From: Mycobacterium scrofulaceum
Lineage (GTDB): Bacteria; Actinomycetota; Actinomycetes; Mycobacteriales; Mycobacteriaceae
Direction of reading: 5' to 3'
DNA: 64,000 bases
Assembly: GCF_001667885.1 (NCBI RefSeq)
Contig: NZ_LZJW01000040.1
Coordinates: forward strand, 1-64,000
The notes beneath the pieces are model-generated. The model saw only the letters and a program-made list of their open reading frames with translations, ran no database searches and had not been told where the DNA came from. Made by a program: the position numbers and the translations under genes. This document shows positions 57,387 to 64,000 of the stretch, in pieces (position 1 is the first letter of the stretch; each line of letters opens with the position of its first letter).

Positions 57387-57739
57387 GGATCAGTTCCTCC
57401 TAGTAGGCGTACCTGAGCGATGCGCGCTCTCTGCCGATCGCCGTGGCGACCGGTCCGGTCATGCGGCGAGATTGGCCCTTGTTCTCAAGGCTGTGAAGTC
57501 CCCACCGCGATGGTGCGGATTCCCCCTCTCGGGCACCGTTCAAACATCCTGGATCGGCGGGTGAGGAAACCGCCGCGTCGGCGGCGTCACCTGGACCGAT
57601 AGCCGCGAAAAGTCGTCGCAGTCGCCAACTCTGCGCATAATGCACCCCGCCGACGCCGCGTTGTGCTGCGATGAGGCAGGATGTGAAATGCCGTTCCGGA
57701 GAGGTCACCCCGGGATGGCACTCTCATGCGAGGAGCCTG
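57387..57739. other. Divergent spacer, csbD-like and pyrH
   Basis: A 353-base gap with no recognisable coding sequence. On the minus side it includes the SigF-like pattern for csbD. Toward pyrH it contains ctgcgcataatgcac (57631-57645), in which cataat may be a -10 box for pyrH. There are no clear repeats or terminator hairpins. Confidence 0.4.
57519..57545 (-). promoter_or_regulatory. SigF-like promoter pattern before the CsbD-like gene
   Basis: On the minus strand, gttt (57545-57542), 17 bases, gggaat (57524-57519), with one base different from gttt-n17-gggtat. It lies about 133 bases before the gene start. It is the fourth such pattern in this 5-kb stretch. Confidence 0.4.
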
Positions 57740-58537
57740 ATGACGGAGTCCAGGGAGCCCCACGCCGCGGCCCCGAAGCCGGAGGCGTCGGCACCGGAGA
57801 ATGGATCAGCTGCCGGGCGGCCGCGACCGCGGCCCAAATACTCCAGGGTGCTGCTCAAGCTCGGTGGCGAGATGTTCGGCGGCGGCCAGGTTGGGCTCGA
57901 TCCCGACGTGGTGGCGCGGGTGGCGCGGCAGATCGCCGAGGTGGTGCGCGACGGTGTCCAGGTGGCCGTCGTCATCGGCGGCGGCAACTTCTTTCGGGGC
58001 GCGCAACTGCAGCAGCGCGGCATGGAACGCACCCGTTCGGACTACATGGGCATGCTCGGCACGGTCATGAACAGCCTGGCGCTGCAGGACTTCCTGGAAA
58101 AGGAAGGGATCGTCACCCGCGTCCAAACCGCGATCACCATGGGACAGGTCGCCGAGCCCTACCTGCCGCTGCGCGCCGTCCGTCACCTGGAGAAGGGGCG
58201 TGTGGTGATCTTCGGGGCCGGCATGGGGCTGCCGTACTTCTCCACCGACACCACGGCCGCGCAGCGCGCGCTGGAGATCCGCGCGGACGTCGTCCTGATG
58301 GCCAAGGCGGTCGACGGGGTGTTCACCGAGGATCCGCGGGTGAACCCCGAAGCCGAGCTGATCGCCGCGATCAGTCACCGGGAGGTCATCGACCGGGGGC
58401 TGCGGGTGGCCGATGCCACCGCGTTCAGCCTGTGCATGGACAATGGCATGCCGATCCTGGTGTTCAACCTGCTGACCAATGGGAATATCGCCCGGGCGGT
58501 CGCCGGTGAGAAAATCGGGACACTGGTCACCACCTGA
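57740..58537 (+). CDS. pyrH: UMP kinase
   Basis: Essential pyrimidine kinase of 265 residues that forms UDP from UMP; a hexamer controlled by UTP and GTP. The phosphate-binding [15 protein letters not shown] is followed by [50 protein letters not shown], and [19 protein letters not shown] ([15 protein letters not shown]). An N-terminal extension of about 35 residues before the kinase domain is usual in mycobacteria. ATG at 57740 has gaggag upstream; earlier in-frame starts lack one. frr follows after 15 bases. Confidence 0.97.
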   Translation: MTESREPHAAAPKPEASAPENGSAAGRPRPRPKYSRVLLKLGGEMFGGGQVGLDPDVVARVARQIAEVVRDGVQVAVVIGGGNFFRGAQLQQRGMERTRSDYMGMLGTVMNSLALQDFLEKEGIVTRVQTAITMGQVAEPYLPLRAVRHLEKGRVVIFGAGMGLPYFSTDTTAAQRALEIRADVVLMAKAVDGVFTEDPRVNPEAELIAAISHREVIDRGLRVADATAFSLCMDNGMPILVFNLLTNGNIARAVAGEKIGTLVTT

Positions 58538-58552
58538 GGGGAAGAGCGAACG

Positions 58553-59110
58553 ATGATTGACGAGGCTCTCTTCGACGCGGAAGAGAAAATGGAGAAGGCC
58601 GTAGCGGTCGCCCGTGACGACTTGTCAACCATTCGGACCGGTCGCGCCAACCCGGGCATGTTCTCCCGGATCGCCATCGACTATTACGGCGCCACCACCC
58701 CCATCACGCAGCTGGCCAGCATCAACGTCCCGGAGGCCCGGCTGGTCGTGATCAAGCCGTACGAAACCAGCCAGCTGGGCGCGATCGAAACTGCGATCCG
58801 CAACTCCGATCTGGGCGTCAACCCCACCAACGACGGCACCCTGATCCGGGTGGCGGTGCCGCAGCTCACCGAGGAGCGCCGCCGCGAGCTGGTCAAGCAG
58901 GCCAAGGGCAAGGGCGAGGATGCCAAGGTGTCGGTGCGCAACATCCGCCGCAAGGCGATGGAGGAATTGCACCGCATCCGCAAGGACGGCGAGGCCGGCG
59001 AGGACGAGGTCGGACGCGCCGAAAAGGACCTGGACAAGACGACGCATCAGTACATCACCCAGATCGAAGACCTGGTCAAGCACAAAGAAGGCGAGCTGCT
59101 GGAGGTCTAG
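58553..59110 (+). CDS. frr: Ribosome recycling factor
   Basis: With EF-G it splits the post-termination ribosome. 185 residues, the standard length. Conserved segments are [50 protein letters not shown] and the C-terminal coiled coil ([20 protein letters not shown], then [27 protein letters not shown]). pyrH-frr-cdsA in this order is common in actinobacteria. Confidence 0.98.
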   Translation: MIDEALFDAEEKMEKAVAVARDDLSTIRTGRANPGMFSRIAIDYYGATTPITQLASINVPEARLVVIKPYETSQLGAIETAIRNSDLGVNPTNDGTLIRVAVPQLTEERRRELVKQAKGKGEDAKVSVRNIRRKAMEELHRIRKDGEAGEDEVGRAEKDLDKTTHQYITQIEDLVKHKEGELLEV

Positions 59111-59142
59111 CGGCCGCTCAGCAGCTAAGTTCACCCAGGTCC

Positions 59143-60066
59143 GTGGCAACCACCGGCGCAGCCAGCACGCCCGACGAGCCGGCGCGTGAGAGCAAGGACA
59201 CCGGGCAGCAGCCGGCCACGAAGACGTCCCGCGCGGGGCGTGACCTGCGCGCGGCCATCGCGGTGGGCGCCGGCATCGGCGGCGTGCTCATCGTCACGCT
59301 GGTGTTCGCACCGCGGTTCTGGGTTGCCATCGTCGCGATCGCCATCCCGGTTGCCACCCATGAGGTGGTGCGACGGCTGCGCGAGGCCGGCTACGTCATC
59401 CCGCTGATCCCGTTGCTGATCGGCGGGCAGGCCACGATCTGGCTGACGTGGCCGTTCCACGCCGCCGGCGCCCTGGCCGGCTTCGGCGCCATGGTGGTGG
59501 TGTGCAACGTCTGGCGCCTGTTCATGCAGGACAACAGCAAGCGACCCGAGCCGTTCGCCGGCTCCCCGTCGGCAAACTATTTGCGCGACGCCTCCGCGAC
59601 GGTGTTCCTGGCGGCGTGGGTGCCGCTGTTCGCCTCCTTCGGCGCCTTGCTCGTCTACCCCAAGGACGGCGCGGGCCGGGTGTTCTGCCTGATGGTCACC
59701 GTCGTCGCGTCCGACGTGGGCGGCTACGCCGTCGGCGTGCTGTTCGGCAAGCACCCGATGGTGCCCGCGATCAGCCCCAAGAAATCGTGGGAGGGATTCG
59801 CCGGCTCGCTGTTCTTCGGAATCACCGCGGCGATTTTGACGGCGACCTTCCTGGCCGGCAAGCCGGTGTGGATCGGCGCGGTGCTGGGCGTGATCCTGGT
59901 GCTGACCTGCACGCTTGGCGATCTGGTCGAGTCGCAGATCAAGCGCGACCTCGGGATCAAGGACATGGGCCGCCTGCTGCCCGGCCACGGCGGCCTGATG
60001 GACCGGCTCGACGGTGTGCTCCCGTCGGCGGTCGCCGCGTGGACGGTGCTGACGCTCGTGCCCTGA
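59143..60066 (+). CDS. cdsA: Phosphatidate cytidylyltransferase
   Basis: Integral membrane enzyme of 307 residues that makes CDP-diacylglycerol for phosphatidylinositol, cardiolipin and other phospholipids. About seven to eight membrane helices follow a 40-residue cytoplasmic start. The family signature is near the end: [20 protein letters not shown] and the closing GLMDRLD. Start is GTG. The gene lies 32 bases after frr and 23 before rlmN, in the same direction. Confidence 0.96.
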   Translation: MATTGAASTPDEPARESKDTGQQPATKTSRAGRDLRAAIAVGAGIGGVLIVTLVFAPRFWVAIVAIAIPVATHEVVRRLREAGYVIPLIPLLIGGQATIWLTWPFHAAGALAGFGAMVVVCNVWRLFMQDNSKRPEPFAGSPSANYLRDASATVFLAAWVPLFASFGALLVYPKDGAGRVFCLMVTVVASDVGGYAVGVLFGKHPMVPAISPKKSWEGFAGSLFFGITAAILTATFLAGKPVWIGAVLGVILVLTCTLGDLVESQIKRDLGIKDMGRLLPGHGGLMDRLDGVLPSAVAAWTVLTLVP

Positions 60067-60089
60067 GGAGGGCCGATACTGGACTGGAC

Positions 60090-61184
60090 ATGGTCCAACA
60101 ACTGGTCTTCACCGAACCCCGCCCCAGCAAGCCACCGCGGCACCTGGCCGACCTCGACGCGGACGGTCGCGCCGCGGCCGTCGCCGAGCTCGGCTTGCCG
60201 GGGTTCCGCGCCAAGCAGCTCGCAAATCAGTACTACGGCCGCCTGATCGCCGACCCCCATGAGATGACCGACCTGCCCGCGGCCGTGCGGGACCGGATCG
60301 CCGACGCGATGTTCCCGCACCTGCTGACGTCGGCCTCCGAGGTCACCTGCGACGCCGGGCAGACCCGAAAGACGTTGTGGCGCGGGACCGATGGGACGAC
60401 CTTCGAGTCGGTGCTGATGCGTTACCCGCAACGCAACACCGTGTGCATCTCCTCGCAGGCCGGCTGCGGTATGGCCTGCCCATTCTGTGCGACCGGGCAG
60501 GGGGGCCTGACGCGCAACCTGTCGACCGCGGAGATCGCAGAACAGGTCCGCTGCGCCGCCCTGGCCCTGCGGGACGATTTCGGGGATCGGCTCTCCAACG
60601 TCGTGTTCATGGGCATGGGGGAGCCGCTGGCCAACTACGCGCGGGTGGTGGCCGCGCTGCGTCGCATCACCGAACCGCCGCCGCACGGCTTCGGCATCTC
60701 GGCCCGCTCCGTCACCGTCTCGACCGTCGGCCTGGCCCCGGCCATCCGCAAGCTGGCCGACGAGCGGCTCGGGGTGACGCTGGCGCTGTCGTTGCACGCG
60801 CCCGACGACGAGCTGCGCGACACGCTGGTGCCAGTCAACAACCGGTGGAAGATCACCGAGGCGCTCGACGCCGCCCGCTATTACGCCGACGTAACCGGCC
60901 GCCGGGTGTCGGTGGAGTATGCGCTGATCCGCGACGTCAACGACCAGCCGTGGCGGGCCGACCTGCTGGGCAAACGCCTGCACCGGGCGCTCGGCCCGCT
61001 GGTGCATGTGAACCTGATCCCGCTCAACCCGACGCCGGGCAGCGAGTGGGACGCCAGCCCCAAGGCGGCGGAGCGGGAGTTCGTCCGACGGGTGCGGGCC
61101 CACGGGGTGTCGTGCACGGTGCGGGACACCCGCGGCAGGGAGATCAGCGCCGCCTGCGGACAGCTGGCCGCCGAAGGCGGGTAG
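60090..61184 (+). CDS. rlmN: Dual-specificity RNA methyltransferase RlmN
   Basis: Radical SAM enzyme of 364 residues that methylates A2503 of 23S rRNA and A37 of certain tRNAs. The 4Fe-4S motif is [17 protein letters not shown] follows, and the catalytic second Cys lies near the end (SCTVRDTRG). The N-terminal RlmN accessory domain is also present. Start ATG has gaggaggg upstream. The last codons ([10 protein letters not shown] and stop) lie in the first copy of a 58-base tandem repeat that continues past the gene. Confidence 0.97.
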   Translation: MVQQLVFTEPRPSKPPRHLADLDADGRAAAVAELGLPGFRAKQLANQYYGRLIADPHEMTDLPAAVRDRIADAMFPHLLTSASEVTCDAGQTRKTLWRGTDGTTFESVLMRYPQRNTVCISSQAGCGMACPFCATGQGGLTRNLSTAEIAEQVRCAALALRDDFGDRLSNVVFMGMGEPLANYARVVAALRRITEPPPHGFGISARSVTVSTVGLAPAIRKLADERLGVTLALSLHAPDDELRDTLVPVNNRWKITEALDAARYYADVTGRRVSVEYALIRDVNDQPWRADLLGKRLHRALGPLVHVNLIPLNPTPGSEWDASPKAAEREFVRRVRAHGVSCTVRDTRGREISAACGQLAAEGG

Positions 61185-61302
61185 CTGGAGCGCGGGCGAA
61201 TTAGCCGAAGCCTGCGGACAGCTGGCCGCCGAAGGCGGGTAGCTGGAGCGCGGGCGAATTGGCCGAAGCCTGCGGACAGCTGGCCGCCGAAGGCGGGTAG
61301 CT
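61153..61302 (+). repeat. 58-bp tandem repeat made from the rlmN 3' end
   Basis: The string cctgcggacagctggccgcc begins at 61153, 61211 and 61269, a period of exactly 58. The first copy is the rlmN end with its stop. The second and third are non-coding copies, identical except a/g at the ttagcc/ttggcc site; the third is cut after gtagctgg. The array stops two bases before the DUF2631 stop codon of the opposite gene. It is a VNTR-type locus formed by duplication of a gene tail. Confidence 0.92.
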
Positions 61303-61304
61303 GG

Positions 61305-61559
61305 CTACCTGATCCAGCCGCGCCGGCGGCCCCACAGGTCGCGGACCAGGACGAAGAGCACCAACGCGGCGAACCCGATCAAGAACCAGTTCTCGACGTG
61401 GCCCACGTGGTTGCCGCGCAGCATCGCCAACAGGAACCCGAAGATGACCAGGCCGGTGATGTGCCAGGTGCGGTGATTGATCCTGCTCCAACCCCACGCC
61501 GCCGACGGCACCTCAACGGTGTCGACGCCGCTGAACTGTTCCACCTCGGTACTGGCCAC
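61305..61559 (-). CDS. DUF2631 small membrane protein
   Basis: An 84-residue protein with two membrane helices ([19 protein letters not shown] and [21 protein letters not shown]). The N-terminus [24 protein letters not shown] and basic end GRRRGWIR match the DUF2631 family (Rv2876). Function is unknown. GTG start with aaggga upstream; the much longer open frame on this strand is a shadow of dxr. It converges with rlmN across the 58-base repeat and is divergent from dxr. Confidence 0.88.
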   Translation of the reverse strand: MASTEVEQFSGVDTVEVPSAAWGWSRINHRTWHITGLVIFGFLLAMLRGNHVGHVENWFLIGFAALVLFVLVRDLWGRRRGWIR

Positions 61560-61641
61560 GGTGCGTCCCTTTCGTCGCTTCTGCAGCGATTCTGGCATAC
61601 CCGCGGCCGGGTCCCGCAGCCGTCGCACGCTCCGGTGGCGG

Positions 61642-61649
61642 GGCACAAT
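61642..61649 (+). promoter_or_regulatory. Candidate leaderless promoter of dxr
   Basis: ggcacaat lies seven bases before the dxr GTG. The same ggcacaat ends the promoter motifs of rpsP and rplS. A -10 box at this distance would start the transcript at or next to the start codon, a common arrangement in mycobacteria. Confidence 0.4.
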
Positions 61650-61655
61650 GAGTGA

Positions 61656-62861
61656 GTGACAACCGCGACACCCGACGGCCGCCTGCGTGTGCTGGTGCTG
61701 GGCAGCACCGGCTCGATCGGCACCCAGGCGCTCGAGGTGATCGCGGCCCATCCCGACCGCTTCGAGGTGGTCGGGCTTGCGGCGGGCGGTTCGAACCTGG
61801 ACACCTTGCTGCGGCAGCGCGCCGAGACCGGCGTCACCAACGTCGCCGTCGCCGACGAACGCGCGGCCCAGGCCGCCGACGTCCCCTACCGCGGCCCCGA
61901 GGCGGTGACCCGGCTGGTGCAAGACACCGAGGCCGACGTCGTCCTCAACGCGCTGGTCGGCGCGCTGGGCCTGCGGCCGACGCTGGCCGCGCTGGAATCG
62001 GGCGCCCGGCTGGCCCTGGCGAACAAGGAATCCCTGGTCGCCGGCGGCCCGCTGGTCCTCCAGGCGGCGCGGCCGGGTCAGATCGTGCCCGTCGACTCCG
62101 AGCACTCCGCCCTGGCCCAGTGCCTGCGCGGCGGCACCCCCGACGAGGTCGCCAAGCTGGTGCTGACGGCCTCCGGCGGGCCGTTCCGGGGCTGGACCGC
62201 CGCCCAGCTCGAGGCCGTCACCCCGGAGCAGGCCGGCGCCCACCCCACCTGGTCGATGGGCCCGATGAACACCCTGAACTCGGCATCGCTGGTCAACAAG
62301 GGCCTCGAACTGATCGAGACGCACCTGCTGTTCGGCATCGACTACGACCGCATCGAGGTCGTCGTGCACCCCCAGTCGATTGTTCATTCGATGGTCACCT
62401 TCATCGACGGCTCGACCATCGCCCAGGCCAGCCCCCCGGACATGAAGCTGCCCATCTCGTTGGCCCTGGGCTGGCCGGCGCGGGTTCCCGGCGTGGCCCC
62501 GCCGTGCGACTTCAGCACCGCCTCTAGCTGGGAATTCGAGCCGCTGGACGGCGACGTTTTCCCCGCCGTCGAGCTGGCCCGGTACGCCGGCCAGACGGGC
62601 GGCTGCATGACCGCCGTGTACAACGCGGCCAACGAAGAAGCCGCCGAGGCGTTCCTGCAAGGCCGCGTCGGGTTCCCGGCCATCGTCAAAACCATCGCCG
62701 ACGTGCTGCACGCCGCAGACCAATGGGCGGTTTCACCCGCTAACGTGGATGAGGTACTAGACGCGCAGCGCTGGGCTAAGGAGAAGGCCAGGCGCCAAAT
62801 CGATCGAGTCGCACACGCACGGCCCACCGAGGCCTCCGTCAACGCCTCCGGAATGGTGTGA
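61656..62861 (+). CDS. dxr: 1-deoxy-D-xylulose-5-phosphate reductoisomerase
   Basis: Second enzyme of the methylerythritol-phosphate isoprenoid pathway and target of fosmidomycin, 401 residues. The NADPH-binding [11 protein letters not shown] stands at the start. The metal/substrate part is [30 protein letters not shown] and [21 protein letters not shown]. All the expected active-site residues are seen. GTG start at 61656, about seven bases after ggcacaat. The adjacent protease gene starts 19 bases after the stop. Confidence 0.97.
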   Translation: MTTATPDGRLRVLVLGSTGSIGTQALEVIAAHPDRFEVVGLAAGGSNLDTLLRQRAETGVTNVAVADERAAQAADVPYRGPEAVTRLVQDTEADVVLNALVGALGLRPTLAALESGARLALANKESLVAGGPLVLQAARPGQIVPVDSEHSALAQCLRGGTPDEVAKLVLTASGGPFRGWTAAQLEAVTPEQAGAHPTWSMGPMNTLNSASLVNKGLELIETHLLFGIDYDRIEVVVHPQSIVHSMVTFIDGSTIAQASPPDMKLPISLALGWPARVPGVAPPCDFSTASSWEFEPLDGDVFPAVELARYAGQTGGCMTAVYNAANEEAAEAFLQGRVGFPAIVKTIADVLHAADQWAVSPANVDEVLDAQRWAKEKARRQIDRVAHARPTEASVNASGMV

Positions 62862-62880
62862 GAAAGGTCCTGCAGCGGAG

Positions 62881-64000
62881 ATGATGTTCGTTATCGGCAT
62901 TGTGCTGTTCGCGCTCGCCATCCTGATCTCGGTGGCCCTGCACGAGTGCGGCCACATGTGGGTCGCCCGCGCCACCGGCATGAAGGTCCGCCGCTACTTC
63001 GTCGGGTTCGGGCCCACGCTGTGGTCGACGCGGCGCGGCGAGACCGAATACGGCCTCAAAGCCGTGCCGCTGGGCGGCTTCTGCGACATCGCCGGCATGA
63101 CCTCGGTCGAGGAACTGGCGCCCGACGAAACCGACCGCGCGATGTACAAGCAGGACGTCTGGAAGCGCGTCGCGGTGCTCTTCGCCGGTCCGGCGATGAA
63201 CTTCGTCATCTGCCTGGTCCTGCTTTACGGCATAGCCCTGGTCTGGGGGTTGCCCAACCTGCACCCGCCGACAAGAGCGGTGGTCGGTGAAACCGCTTGT
63301 GTCGCACCGGAAACCGCCCCTGGGAAGATCGCCGACTGCACCGGTCCCGGGCCGGCCGCGCTGGCCGGGATCCGCGCCGGAGACGTGGTGGTCAAGGTCG
63401 GCGACACCCCGGTGTCGACGTTCGAGGAGATGGCCGCCGCGATCCGCAAGATGCACGGCACCGTCCCGGTCGTCGTCGAGCGGGGCGGCACCACGATCAC
63501 CACCCAGGTCGACGTCACGCCCACCCAGCGCTACCTGAGCACGGGGGCGAGCGGGCAGGGCGCTCAGCCGACACCCTCGACGGTCGGGGCCATCGGCGTC
63601 GCCGCCGTGAAGACCCCGCCGACGCGCTACAACGCGTTATCGGCGATACCGGCGACGGTCGCCTTCAGCTGGTCGCTGACCGGCGAGGTGGGCAAGGCCC
63701 TGGTCACCATTCCCACCAAGGTGGGTGCCCTGGTGCACGCCATCGGCGGCGGGCAGCGTGACCCGCAGACCCCGATGAGCGTGGTCGGCGCCAGCATCAT
63801 CGGCGGCGACACCGTCGACCACGGGCTCTGGGTGGCGTTCTGGTTCTTCCTGGCCCAGCTGAACCTCATCCTGGGCGCGATCAACCTGGTGCCGCTGCTG
63901 CCGTTCGACGGCGGCCACATCGCCATCGCGGTGTTCGAAAAGATCCGCAACCTCGTCCGGTCGGCGCGCGGCATGGTCGCGGCCGCACCGGTGAACTACC
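62881..64000 (+). CDS. rip1: Site-2 intramembrane metalloprotease Rip1 (3' end beyond window)
   Basis: Zinc intramembrane protease that cleaves anti-sigma factors (for SigK, SigL and SigM in M. tuberculosis) and controls cell-envelope lipids. The first membrane helix holds the zinc motif HECGH at residues 21-25. A PDZ domain occupies about residues 125-215 ([28 protein letters not shown]). The third ligand lies in LLPFDGGH near the end of the visible part. The frame has no stop before the window edge; by comparison with the 404-residue M. tuberculosis protein about 30 residues are missing. Two adjacent ATGs (62881, 62884) are possible starts. Confidence 0.95.
   Translation, partial: MMFVIGIVLFALAILISVALHECGHMWVARATGMKVRRYFVGFGPTLWSTRRGETEYGLKAVPLGGFCDIAGMTSVEELAPDETDRAMYKQDVWKRVAVLFAGPAMNFVICLVLLYGIALVWGLPNLHPPTRAVVGETACVAPETAPGKIADCTGPGPAALAGIRAGDVVVKVGDTPVSTFEEMAAAIRKMHGTVPVVVERGGTTITTQVDVTPTQRYLSTGASGQGAQPTPSTVGAIGVAAVKTPPTRYNALSAIPATVAFSWSLTGEVGKALVTIPTKVGALVHAIGGGQRDPQTPMSVVGASIIGGDTVDHGLWVAFWFFLAQLNLILGAINLVPLLPFDGGHIAIAVFEKIRNLVRSARGMVAAAPVNY

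Noticed and set aside
61153..61302. CRISPR array or IS end
   Set aside because: Contiguous 58-base copies of the rlmN tail, no spacers and no transposase.
61305..62723. 472-residue minus-strand open frame over dxr
   Set aside because: Only its last 84 residues (DUF2631) look real; the rest is antisense to dxr.

Overview
The window is high-G+C actinobacterial DNA, and its gene content and order point to a slow-growing Mycobacterium. The block sepIVA, DUF177, rnc, fpg, OsmC, acyP, smc, ftsY, amt-glnB-glnD, ffh, dacB2, rpsP, khpA, rimM, trmD, lppW, rplS, lepB, rnhB, DUF2469, fdhD, yraN, comM, dprA, viuB, xerC, M23 peptidase, rpsB, tsf, amiC, MarR, response regulator, pyrH, frr, cdsA, rlmN, DUF2631, dxr, rip1 matches the remembered M. 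tuberculosis order Rv2927c to Rv2869c, read in the opposite direction. Differences from that order suggest a non-tuberculous slow grower such as a member of the M. avium complex. They are feoAB, an added PIG-L deacetylase, no pknI or fdhF, and a lipid locus of tesA, FAAL and PKS where the PDIM genes would start. The species assignment is inference.

Layout. 0-5.4 kb: a lipid locus on the minus strand (tesA, fatty-acyl-AMP ligase, ACP-KS polyketide synthase) that collides head-on with an inverted Mas-type acyltransferase segment on the plus strand. 5.7-8.8 kb: sepIVA, DUF177, rnc and fpg, with a 55/56-bp tandem repeat between rnc and fpg. 8.8-12.6 kb: an accessory iron-uptake island (palindromic operator, feoA, feoB, NifU-domain protein) and a PIG-L deacetylase, flanked by two copies of a palindromic intergenic element. 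12.6-18.6 kb: OsmC, acyP, smc, ftsY. 18.6-23 kb: the nitrogen operon amt-glnB-glnD with a candidate GlnR site. 23-32.4 kb: helicase, hydrolase, ffh, two amidohydrolases, TetR, dacB2 and an NTF2-like protein. 32.5-38.4 kb: ribosomal and RNA-modification genes (rpsP-khpA-rimM-trmD; rplS), lppW, lepB, rnhB. 38.4-48.5 kb: GAF-ANTAR regulator, epimerase, fdhD, yraN-comM-dprA, siderophore-interacting protein, lactate-monooxygenase-like enzyme, xerC, M23 peptidase. 48.7-51.8 kb: rpsB-tsf, amiC. 51.8-57.4 kb: an accessory stretch rich in small stress-type proteins (MarR, ChaB/Rho-N, DUF2795, SDR with a 58-aa partner, DUF1942, acyltransferase, OmpR-type regulator, CsbD-like), several preceded by SigF-like promoter patterns. 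57.7-64 kb: pyrH-frr-cdsA-rlmN, a 58-bp tandem duplication of the rlmN tail, DUF2631, dxr and the start of rip1.

The genes mostly serve core growth functions: translation, signal-recognition targeting and secretion (ffh, ftsY, lepB), chromosome organisation (smc, xerC, sepIVA), nitrogen sensing, phospholipid and isoprenoid synthesis (cdsA, dxr) and DNA repair (fpg, rnhB). Many starts overlap the preceding stop as ATGA, so translational coupling is likely. No tRNA, rRNA, insertion sequence or CRISPR array was recognised. Most open frames antisense to these genes look like G+C-driven shadows and are omitted.
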